This document shows, piece after piece, positions 55,643 through 64,000 of a stretch of DNA of 64,000 nt. Numbering within the stretch: position 1 is the first letter of the stretch; each line of letters starts with the position of its first letter. The notes below the pieces were generated by a model. It searched no databases, had not been told where the DNA came from, and worked only from the letters and a program-made list of their open reading frames with translations. The stretch spans positions 868,001 to 932,000 of the forward strand of contig NC_009441.1 of NCBI RefSeq assembly GCF_000016645.1, written 5' to 3'. Position numbers and translations under genes: made by a program. This DNA is from Flavobacterium johnsoniae UW101 (lineage in GTDB: Bacteria > Bacteroidota > Bacteroidia > Flavobacteriales > Flavobacteriaceae).

Positions 55643-55742
55643 AACAGAATCAATATTTTATAAAGAGATTTTAATACTTCAAAAGTAGAAAATTAATTTT
55701 AAAATTATAAGCCCAGATCATTTTGTAAAGAATAATAATGCT

Positions 55743-56252
55743 TTATTTTGCTTTTTCGATCCATTTAAAGTTACCTTTTTCTGTTGCATCAAGTAAGTCA
55801 ACTAGTAAACCATTTGCAATTTTAGATGCAAGGTTAAATGCAGTCTGAATATTTAGGTGAACCGAAACAGATTTTTTCTCTATTTCAGAAAACCAGATCT
55901 GTACTTCATAATCTCTGTCTGTATAATTTTTATAAATAGAAACATATAGCACATCTTTAAAGATCGTGTCTTTACATAACGGGATTCTAAACAAAGTAAA
56001 AGTAAAGCGAACAGTTTTTGTAACAGAATTGGTATATACTCTTTTTGTAAAAGTTAATCCAGCAGCACAAACGAACATAAGAAACACTGCTGTAGTAAAT
56101 TTTAAACCATTCATAATATCTTTTGAATAAAAAAGAGCAAACATTTTAAAAGACATTAAAACAGTAAAAATATAAAGTGGCAATGCTAATAGAAAATGCC
56201 AAAGGGGTCTTCTTGATGTATAAATTAATTCATCCAATTGTTGGTCAGCCAT
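55743..56252 (-). CDS. Two-helix membrane protein of unknown function
   Basis: 169 residues. Two hydrophobic helices near residues 18-40 (HFLLALPLYIFTVLMSFKMF) and 50-68 (FTTAVFLMFVCAAGLTF) precede a soluble domain of about 100 residues that is likely cytoplasmic (FRIPLCKDTIFKDVLYVSIYKN, VSVHLNIQTAFNLASKIANGLL). It resembles small PH-like or YcxB-like membrane proteins in layout, but no family can be claimed. It is preceded by a hairpin that separates it from the upstream small exported protein gene. Confidence 0.8.
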   Translation of the reverse strand: MADQQLDELIYTSRRPLWHFLLALPLYIFTVLMSFKMFALFYSKDIMNGLKFTTAVFLMFVCAAGLTFTKRVYTNSVTKTVRFTFTLFRIPLCKDTIFKDVLYVSIYKNYTDRDYEVQIWFSEIEKKSVSVHLNIQTAFNLASKIANGLLVDLLDATEKGNFKWIEKAK

Positions 56253-56263
56253 ACTTCAAAAAT

Positions 56264-56296
56264 ATAAAAAGCCAAACAATAATTATCTGGCTTTTC
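56264..56296 (-). terminator. Short hairpin between the small Cys-rich exported protein gene and the next gene
   Basis: AAAGCCA and TGGCTTT arms with an AT loop; on the minus strand followed by a mixed T/A run. Confidence 0.45.
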
Positions 56297-56385
56297 ATTT
56301 ATTCTCAATTTATATAATTTTTCTATAAATCAATAAGCATTTAAACTTACGATATTGATCAATTGATAAGAAACATTTATCATAA

Positions 56386-56670
56386 TTAATAGACTTTATA
56401 AGTCACAGAGTTACTAGTGGTGCTTATAATTGAATAAGTAGTACCAGATGGCAAACCACGCTGAACAATGTCTCGCTCAATAGGAATAAGCGGTGACTCG
56501 CAGCAACTATTCCACGCACATGTGTATGTAGCACCAAATTCAACATTTACAACTTCAACTCCTTTTTGATTATCTGTTGAAGCTTTAATAACATTCTTAG
56601 AATTAGTAGTTAGAGACATTGTCCCGAAACCTAACGCAATAAGCAGCATTCCTAAAAAAACTTTTTTCAT
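56386..56670 (-). CDS. Small exported protein with a CxxxxCC motif, unknown function
   Basis: 94 residues from the ATG at 56668-56670, which begins a signal peptide (MKKVFLGMLLIALGFGTMS); the longer frame adds ten residues without benefit. The mature part of about 70 residues has three cysteines in TYTCAWNSCCESP and a beta-rich C-terminus (GTTYSIISTTSNSVTYKVY). No family recognised. It could be a small periplasmic or surface protein. Confidence 0.72.
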   Translation of the reverse strand: MKKVFLGMLLIALGFGTMSLTTNSKNVIKASTDNQKGVEVVNVEFGATYTCAWNSCCESPLIPIERDIVQRGLPSGTTYSIISTTSNSVTYKVY

Positions 56671-56866
56671 AATATTTTTTTTAAATGTTAATACACTCAC
56701 AAACTTAATGTATGTTCAGTAAAATATTACAATATTTAAAGAGTCATTTTTAGCTTTTTTTGTTAATTTTCTGACACGAATGCCTTTCTCAATATTTCTA
56801 AAAACCTTGAAAAGATAAAATCAAAGTTGGTTTATTTTACAAGTAAAGAAGTATAACTATAAAACA

Positions 56867-56902
56867 TAAAAAAAAAAGCCAAACAATTATTGTTTGGCTT
56901 TT
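56867..56902 (-). terminator. Terminator after atpC
   Basis: Perfect 11-base arms AAGCCAAACAA and TTGTTTGGCTT around TTA, then ten A (T on the minus strand) within the left flank. Confidence 0.9.
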
Positions 56903-56921
56903 CCTTATTTTAAAAACTGTT

Positions 56922-57203
56922 TTAGTCTACTAAAACAATAATCTTATTATCTTTCATTTCAATTGTACCTGACGTAATCTCTAATGTATAAGTTTGGTCA
57001 TTAACTCTCGTAAATTTATCCGCTACCTCTTTAGAAAAGTTAAAACTTGGCGCTGTAATTTTTACAGTTCCTTTTTCTAGAATAGACACAATAGGAGCGT
57101 GATTATTCAAAATTTGAAAGCTTCCATCAACTCCAGGTAATGTAACAGATGTAACTGTTCCTGAGAATAATTTTGCTTCTGGTGATACTATATCTAAAAT
57201 CAT
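56922..57203 (-). CDS. atpC: F1 ATP synthase epsilon subunit, short form
   Basis: 93 residues, only the N-terminal beta-sandwich (LDIVSPEAKLFSGTVTSVTLPGVDGSFQIL, NNHAPIVSIL). The C-terminal helical hairpin, which inhibits ATP hydrolysis in the longer epsilon of E. coli, is absent, as is usual in Bacteroidota. It follows atpD by 82 bp of repeat-filled spacer and ends in a strong terminator. The other atp genes are elsewhere. Confidence 0.95.
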   Translation of the reverse strand: MILDIVSPEAKLFSGTVTSVTLPGVDGSFQILNNHAPIVSILEKGTVKITAPSFNFSKEVADKFTRVNDQTYTLEITSGTIEMKDNKIIVLVD

Positions 57204-57212
57204 CTTTTTTTA

Positions 57213-57280
57213 GTTATGAGTTATAAGTTATGAGTTATAAGTGAGTAGAAGACTCATAATTTATAACTCATAATTCATAA
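57213..57280. repeat. Heptamer arrays forming a hairpin between atpD and atpC
   Basis: Four phased heptamers GTTATGA/GTTATAA (57213-57240) and four phased heptamers CTCATAA/TTTATAA/TTCATAA (57253-57280) are inverted copies with a 12-base gap. They can form a stem of some 28 bp with few mismatches, in the mRNA leader of atpC. Confidence 0.75.
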
Positions 57281-57285
57281 TTATA

Positions 57286-58800
<1,515 letters not shown>

Positions 58801-58858
58801 TTATGTATTTATTAAATAGCTATTTAGGTTTATCGAAAATACCTCTTTTTTCAGAGCG

Positions 58859-58888
58859 CAAAGATAATTTTTTAAAATATAAAATCAA
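58859..58888 (-). promoter_or_regulatory. Promoter of atpD (TTG-N19-TATCTTTG)
   Basis: On the minus strand TTG (58888-58886), 19 bp, then TATCTTTG (58866-58859): a full match to the Bacteroidota pattern. The leader is about 55-60 nt. Confidence 0.7.
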
Positions 58889-58972
58889 TTTTTTTTTCAT
58901 AAAAAATAGCATGATTTTGTTTGATTCATAAAACTCGTCCAAAAAATAACTAAAACAGCATTTTTTTAATAA

Positions 58973-59015
58973 AAGAAAAAAACCGCTTCACTATATAAAT
59001 GAGCGGTTTTTTTTA
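58973..59015 (-). terminator. Terminator after the SGNH lipoprotein gene
   Basis: Arms AAACCGCT(CA) and (TGA)AGCGGTTT with an AT loop and a T tract on the minus strand. Confidence 0.9.
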
Positions 59016-59032
59016 GACTTTTTTTTAAAGCA

Positions 59033-60607
59033 TTACTGAATGATTGCCGGATATTGAATTGGATATACTCCTAAATCAACATGACGTAGTGTTGAACCGT
59101 ATTTTGCATTTATAGCATCAACAAAGATATTAGCAATTAATCCGTAACCCCTTGCGCTTGGATGCACACCATCTAAGGAGAAAGCTCCACCGGTCGCGAA
59201 AGAAGAACTCATTGTAAAGTTTCCAAATCTAATTCCGCCATTTGCTAATTGGGTTAAAGTCGCTCTTGTATCTACAAACGCCAAGCCTTTTTCTTTAGCA
59301 ATCGCTTCAATAGTTGTATTGTATGCATCAGTAGCCTTTTTAACTTCTGCGATTTCAGTTGGAATTAACACATGTTTATCTTGTAAAGGATACGATATTC
59401 CAAATGCATTTAAAGGAGCTGGCGGAGCAATTCCAATTCCAGAATTCGCTGCAGTTGGAGCAGTTCCGATATCTGCTCTTGTAGTCAGTACAACTAGATC
59501 CGTAGTTTTAGCTTGTCTGGCCTGCCCAAAAACAGCACCATAAAAAGCAGCATTCTGAGCACCCAATGTAGGCGTAAACGCTGCAGTTAATTGAGCAGAT
59601 AAGTTAGGCAGACTTTCGTCTTTTATTAACAATGGACTTGCACCAGTTTCAGAAAGCAAATTAATTCTGTCTCCAGCATTGAAAGCAGTAAGCGCTTGTT
59701 TTAACGGACCATATAATTGCGCATTAAGAGCTTTTATATTTGCCAAACCCACAACAGCATCATTTTTCCCGATCGTTTTAGCTGTAAGTGGATTATAAGG
59801 CACTGTTGTAAAATGTGGCAAAGCAGTAATATAAGGAAGATTTGCCACAACTCCTTTTGCGCCTTTTGCTGTTAATCCAGCGATTAGATTACTATACACA
59901 CCTGCAAAAACTGCTGGATCTGTAATATCATTTCCTCCATAGGTTGCCGGATTGGGATTTCCTGTCTGATCCTTTCCCGTTCCTCCAGAAGTCGCATATG
60001 CTAAAACATCATTTCCCCCAATAAACAATGAGAAAAAAGTCGGATCTTGCACTAAGGCATCAGCCAAAACAGTCGTTGAAGCTGTGCTTGCAAATCTTGC
60101 AAAATATGGATTTGCCTGACCCATTGCAACACCAGCAACATTCCCATAGTTAGGAGCCACCAAGTGATAACTTTTTGCCCCTGGAACTCCCAAATTATTA
60201 AATGTACCTGTAAGATGAGCGGTAACTTCTGTAGTTGGCTTTCCAACTACATTTATTGGAGTCTGAGTTGCTCCATCAAAAGACAAACGTGTACCTGCAA
60301 TTACATTACCCCCCAACAACAAGCCTCCAATATTATCATTCATAAGCGGCTGTGTAAAAGTCCCTCCACCAGCGGCAACAAATTGCTGTGCCAAAATATT
60401 TGGATACGAATTCTCTTGTCCTTTTTTAAATAAGGCATTATCACTATAACCTGCTGCGAAAGAATCCCCAAGAGCAATATATTTTGTAAAAACTGCCGAA
60501 CCGGGAACTACCGGAACTTCTTCTGGAGTATTATTATTATCATCATTATTACAAGACGCCATGAAGGTCAAAGAAACCAATAACAGCAATTTTATATTTT
60601 TTTTCAT
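59033..60607 (-). CDS. SGNH/GDSL-hydrolase lipoprotein
   Basis: 524 residues, lipoprotein (MKKNIKLLLLVSLTFMASC). The SGNH blocks are visible: block I YIALGDSFAAGYSD (nucleophile Ser), block III SLFIGGNDVLAY, and block V SLDGVHPSARGY with Asp and His. It is much longer than a minimal SGNH domain, mostly through loops and insertions. It probably acts as a surface or periplasmic esterase/lipase. It lies 86 bp downstream of a TonB-dependent receptor gene and is probably co-transcribed with it. Confidence 0.92.
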   Translation of the reverse strand: MKKNIKLLLLVSLTFMASCNNDDNNNTPEEVPVVPGSAVFTKYIALGDSFAAGYSDNALFKKGQENSYPNILAQQFVAAGGGTFTQPLMNDNIGGLLLGGNVIAGTRLSFDGATQTPINVVGKPTTEVTAHLTGTFNNLGVPGAKSYHLVAPNYGNVAGVAMGQANPYFARFASTASTTVLADALVQDPTFFSLFIGGNDVLAYATSGGTGKDQTGNPNPATYGGNDITDPAVFAGVYSNLIAGLTAKGAKGVVANLPYITALPHFTTVPYNPLTAKTIGKNDAVVGLANIKALNAQLYGPLKQALTAFNAGDRINLLSETGASPLLIKDESLPNLSAQLTAAFTPTLGAQNAAFYGAVFGQARQAKTTDLVVLTTRADIGTAPTAANSGIGIAPPAPLNAFGISYPLQDKHVLIPTEIAEVKKATDAYNTTIEAIAKEKGLAFVDTRATLTQLANGGIRFGNFTMSSSFATGGAFSLDGVHPSARGYGLIANIFVDAINAKYGSTLRHVDLGVYPIQYPAIIQ

Positions 60608-60693
60608 GTTAGTACTTTTTAAATTATTACCTCTTCATTTTTCACAAATAACTTCAGGGAAGCTATGTCAATTTCACATAAATAATTACATTC

Positions 60694-63483
60694 TTATGGA
60701 TTGATAGTCCAAGAAGCAAACCACATTTGACCAATCATACCTGCTCCAATAACCTGAAGATAATCTTTTCCGAAAAGATTTGTTGCTCCAACTTTAATAA
60801 CCGATTTTAATTTTGGAACTGCATAATTTATCTGAGCATCAAGAACTGTATTTTCAGGTATCATACCGTCTCCAAAAGAAGATTCCCATAAGTACTCTGA
60901 ATTCCATCTTACATTTACATTGAAACCTAAGTTCTTAACAACTTTTGCATTTCCTAAAGAAGCTTTAATTCTATGTTTTGGAGTATTAAAACCAGCCACG
61001 AAATCTGGATCATCTTCCTGATTAAAATTAAATTGAGAATAGTTGTAGTTTGCGCCTACTTCAAAATCTTTATATACCTTTTTAGACAATCCTACACCAA
61101 AACCAAAAGATGAAATCTGAGCAGTAGTATTTGTATAAACCTGATACACCCTTCTATCACCAAATGCAAGAGCCTGATAAGTCTGCTGCACAGCTGGATT
61201 CGATGGATCTGTTCCAACGGTTCCATAATAAGGAGAAATAACTCTCGCTGTATTCATGAAATCATTGTAAATATTATAGTAAGCATTTAAATCTACTGAT
61301 AAGTCATTTTGCACCACTGTACGATATCCAGCCTCGAAAGCCTGAACCTGTTCTGGCTTTACCAATCCAATATCAGCAACTTGAAGAACTGCCGGATTAG
61401 ATGAAGCAGCAAAAGCCTGAACTGAAGCTACCGTGTAAGCATTATGATAAGCATTTTGCCCCGACATACCAATTGTTGCCGGCTGTCCTGCCGCTTGTCC
61501 TGCCGCACTTACATTTACTGTTTCTTGAAAACGGTCTAAATTTTCCGGAGCCGAACCAATTAATGCAAACGGTCCTAAATCTAAACCAATATATTGATCC
61601 TGTGTAGTAGGATTACGAAATCCTGTTTGATAAGATAACCTGAAGTTATGATTTTTGTTTGCTCCTGCAGAATACACAAACGAAATTCTTGGCGATACAT
61701 TTCCGTCAAAATTCTGGCTTTTATCATAACGTAAAGACCCAGTAAATTTCAATCTGTCATCTAAGAACTTTTTCTGTAATTGAGCATAGGCTCCATATTC
61801 TTTATATTCAATCGGTCCATCATAATCTGTAAAGATTGTTCCTTGCGAATCCATTACATATTTTCTCCAAGAACCTCCAACCTGAATTTCCGCCCAATCA
61901 ATCATATCTTTAAAATTATAGTTCACATCTGAGTGATATAATTTTGAATGGTCAATAAACTTAGCACCTTGCGTTAAATCAGGATTTGCCACAACAGTTT
62001 TCAAAGCACTATTAAACTGTGGAGAACCTGGTTCAAATCTAGGAGATCCTGTTGGCTTTGGAATAAATGAAATTTGAGCAGGCAGCACATTATAATCTGC
62101 GAAATTTCTTGCAATTGCAGCAGATTCGTTTGCATTTGTACCCATTACTGCTCCAGCATATTGATAAGCCGTTGCATAATTCGTAAACCATTCAGTATCT
62201 GATTTTGCCGCTCTGTTAACATTCCATGCTGCAAATCTCATATCATAAGAATTTCCGGCATCTTCACTAGTAAAATAAATACGTCCGAAAAAGTTTTTAC
62301 CCTTTACTTCAAATTTACCTTGCTGCATTAAGAAATCTTTTAAAGCATATCTGTTTGCTCCCTGATAAATTGTACTTCCCATTCCAATTTTATATTGCAA
62401 TATAAACTCCGTGTCATCTGCCCAAGGCTTGATGTGAGCACTAAAATCCGCTTTCATACTTTGAACCTTGTTATCTGTTAAGTCCTGCTCACGATAACCC
62501 GTTCTGCTAACCTGACCAACATTAGGAATAAAAGTAGTAACCTCGTCACCATAAATATTCAAACCATCATAATTCTGATTCATAGCATGTCCTACAGATC
62601 CGCCAGTCATACTTCTTGTATCATTTGCAATCCACTCACTTGCTTCCATGTAAGTAAAATTAGCTTTCATTGCAAAATGTTTTGTAAAGGCTTTTGCCGC
62701 TCTAATTCCAAAATCATTATAATCATTTGTACCAGCCGCATCCTGAGACGTCTGCCCATATTTATAGTAAACACTTATCCCTTCATTTGTAAAAGGACTT
62801 TTACTGGTCATAAACATAATCCCGTTAAAAGCATTTGCTCCATATAATGCAGAGGAAGCCCCTGGAAGCAACTCTACACTTGCGACATCAATATCTGAAA
62901 CTCCAATAAGATTTCCTAAAACGAAATTCAATGCCGGAGATGAGTTGTCCATTCCGTCTACCAGCTGCATAAAGCGAGTATTAGCTACTGTAGCAAAACC
63001 ACGAGTATTTACAGATTTGAAAGAAATACTACTTGTATTAAAATTTACTTCTTTCAAATTTTCTAAACCATCGTAGAAAGTTGCTGCCGTTGTGTTTTTA
63101 ATTTCCTGAAGTCCCATTCGCTCGATAGTAACAGGCGACTCGATTACACGCTCAGGTGTTCTCGAAGCCGAAACTACAATTTCATCCAGCTTAGTTTCTT
63201 CATCTTTTAAAATCACATTTACTTTTTGATTTGCCGATGTTACACTGATTGTTTTAGATTCAAATCCTACAGCAGAAACTTTTAAGGTAAAAGGCAGTTT
63301 CTCATTTGTAGTTAATTTAAATGATCCGTCAAAATCAGTAGATACACCACTAGTACTTCCAAGCACAACAACATTGGCGCCAGGAATAGATTGTTTGTTA
63401 CCATCTGTAACAGAACCTGTTATTGTATTCTGCGCAAAGGAAATTCCGCTGAAAAACAACATAATTAGCAAGTAGACTCTCAT
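60694..63483 (-). CDS. TonB-dependent outer-membrane receptor with carboxypeptidase-like N-terminal domain
   Basis: 929 residues. Signal peptide (MRVYLLIMLFFSGISFAQ), a CarboxypepD_reg-like domain (ITGSVTDGNKQSIPGANVVVLG), a TonB-box-like EIVVSASRTPERV, and the plug (NTRGFATVANTRFMQLVDGMDN, VELLPGASSALYGANAFNG). A long barrel follows, ending WFASWTINP. It is not SusC-like (no SusD partner). The next gene, for an SGNH lipoprotein, suggests uptake of an ester, lipid or acylated substrate. No TAnnTTTG box was found at its start. Confidence 0.94.
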   Translation of the reverse strand: MRVYLLIMLFFSGISFAQNTITGSVTDGNKQSIPGANVVVLGSTSGVSTDFDGSFKLTTNEKLPFTLKVSAVGFESKTISVTSANQKVNVILKDEETKLDEIVVSASRTPERVIESPVTIERMGLQEIKNTTAATFYDGLENLKEVNFNTSSISFKSVNTRGFATVANTRFMQLVDGMDNSSPALNFVLGNLIGVSDIDVASVELLPGASSALYGANAFNGIMFMTSKSPFTNEGISVYYKYGQTSQDAAGTNDYNDFGIRAAKAFTKHFAMKANFTYMEASEWIANDTRSMTGGSVGHAMNQNYDGLNIYGDEVTTFIPNVGQVSRTGYREQDLTDNKVQSMKADFSAHIKPWADDTEFILQYKIGMGSTIYQGANRYALKDFLMQQGKFEVKGKNFFGRIYFTSEDAGNSYDMRFAAWNVNRAAKSDTEWFTNYATAYQYAGAVMGTNANESAAIARNFADYNVLPAQISFIPKPTGSPRFEPGSPQFNSALKTVVANPDLTQGAKFIDHSKLYHSDVNYNFKDMIDWAEIQVGGSWRKYVMDSQGTIFTDYDGPIEYKEYGAYAQLQKKFLDDRLKFTGSLRYDKSQNFDGNVSPRISFVYSAGANKNHNFRLSYQTGFRNPTTQDQYIGLDLGPFALIGSAPENLDRFQETVNVSAAGQAAGQPATIGMSGQNAYHNAYTVASVQAFAASSNPAVLQVADIGLVKPEQVQAFEAGYRTVVQNDLSVDLNAYYNIYNDFMNTARVISPYYGTVGTDPSNPAVQQTYQALAFGDRRVYQVYTNTTAQISSFGFGVGLSKKVYKDFEVGANYNYSQFNFNQEDDPDFVAGFNTPKHRIKASLGNAKVVKNLGFNVNVRWNSEYLWESSFGDGMIPENTVLDAQINYAVPKLKSVIKVGATNLFGKDYLQVIGAGMIGQMWFASWTINP

Positions 63484-63799
63484 TAGGGTTAGTTTTTGGT
63501 TAGTTTTATTACTAGTTTATCTAGCCAAAATACAAATATTTTTAGTATTAATAAAAAATTGTTAAAAAAAACCAATAATAATCGTAATTTTTACAACAAT
63601 ATTAACTATTTCGTAATTAGTTTTATTAAATTAAAATCAATGTTTATTTACAAAATCAACAACAATACTATGCATACATATAAAATTTCATAATATTTTT
63701 GAAGAATCAATAAAAATACATGTTCTAGAAAAAAAATTTGACAATAAAAAAAAGCGAGACCTAAATCTCGCTTTTTTAACACTAATGATATTTTAAAAT
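63484..63799. other. Gene-free spacer between the TonB receptor gene and glmS
   Basis: About 315 bp, strongly AT-rich; it contains the glmS terminator and no clear promoter. A 65-codon frame here has no family likeness and is not called. Confidence 0.5.
63743..63778 (-). terminator. Terminator after glmS
   Basis: Arms AAAGCGAGA and TCTCGCTTT with a 6-base loop; A-rich on the left (T tract on the minus strand). Confidence 0.88.

Positions 63800-64000
<201 letters not shown>

Noticed and set aside
63496..63693. 65-codon plus-strand frame between the TonB receptor gene and glmS
   Set aside because: Low-complexity Asn/Ile/Lys composition that reflects AT-rich spacer, no signal peptide, no family likeness and no ribosome-binding context.

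Overview
The window looks like a chromosomal segment of a Flavobacterium-type bacterium (Bacteroidota, order Flavobacteriales), close in style to F. johnsoniae. The reasons are: AT-rich DNA; a SusC/SusD pair; TonB-dependent receptors with a carboxypeptidase-like N-terminal domain; six large exported proteins ending in type IX secretion (T9SS) sorting domains; promoters of the Bacteroidota form TTG-N17..19-TAnnTTTG; a short AtpC encoded with AtpD; and GG-leader small peptides. No rRNA, tRNA, CRISPR array, insertion sequence or phage gene was seen.

Layout. 1-8 kb: part of a polysaccharide utilisation locus on the minus strand (PKD lipoprotein cut by the window edge, SusD, SusC), then two tandem Nudix-type regulators on the plus strand and a small GG-leader peptide gene on the minus strand. 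A 23-bp imperfect palindrome occurs upstream of both susC and the peptide gene. 8-15 kb: housekeeping and small regulatory genes (lepA, an outer-membrane barrel, a WYL regulator facing two DinB-fold genes, thiL). 14.6-18.7 kb: a TPR histidine kinase with its response regulator, a small exported protein, and a LytTR regulator with Glu at the phospho-acceptor position. 19-28 kb: glyS, comF, a secreted M12B-like metalloprotease, ribF, a membrane protein, bioB, and a JmjC-like cupin.

28-48.8 kb is the most unusual part. Five giant secreted proteins (1021-1436 residues) have unrelated N-terminal heads (glycine-rich/Ig-like, delta-60 propeller repeats, DUF11-like, beta-helix plus PA14-like, PA14-like plus Ig-like) joined to one shared C-terminal module of about 430-445 residues that ends in the sorting signal. 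Two of them carry this module as a nearly identical 1.4-kb inverted repeat, 10 kb apart, flanking a third member and recX.

48.9-64 kb: a ketoacyl synthase with bioA, bioD and bioF (interrupted by a TraB/GumN gene and a DUF2007 gene), an SDR, small unknown membrane and exported proteins, atpD-atpC separated by a heptamer-repeat hairpin, a TonB receptor followed by an SGNH lipoprotein, and the 3' end of glmS.

Most transcription units end in clear hairpin-plus-T-tract terminators, which makes operon limits fairly easy to read. Functions are inferred from recognisable motifs and family resemblance; no search was run.
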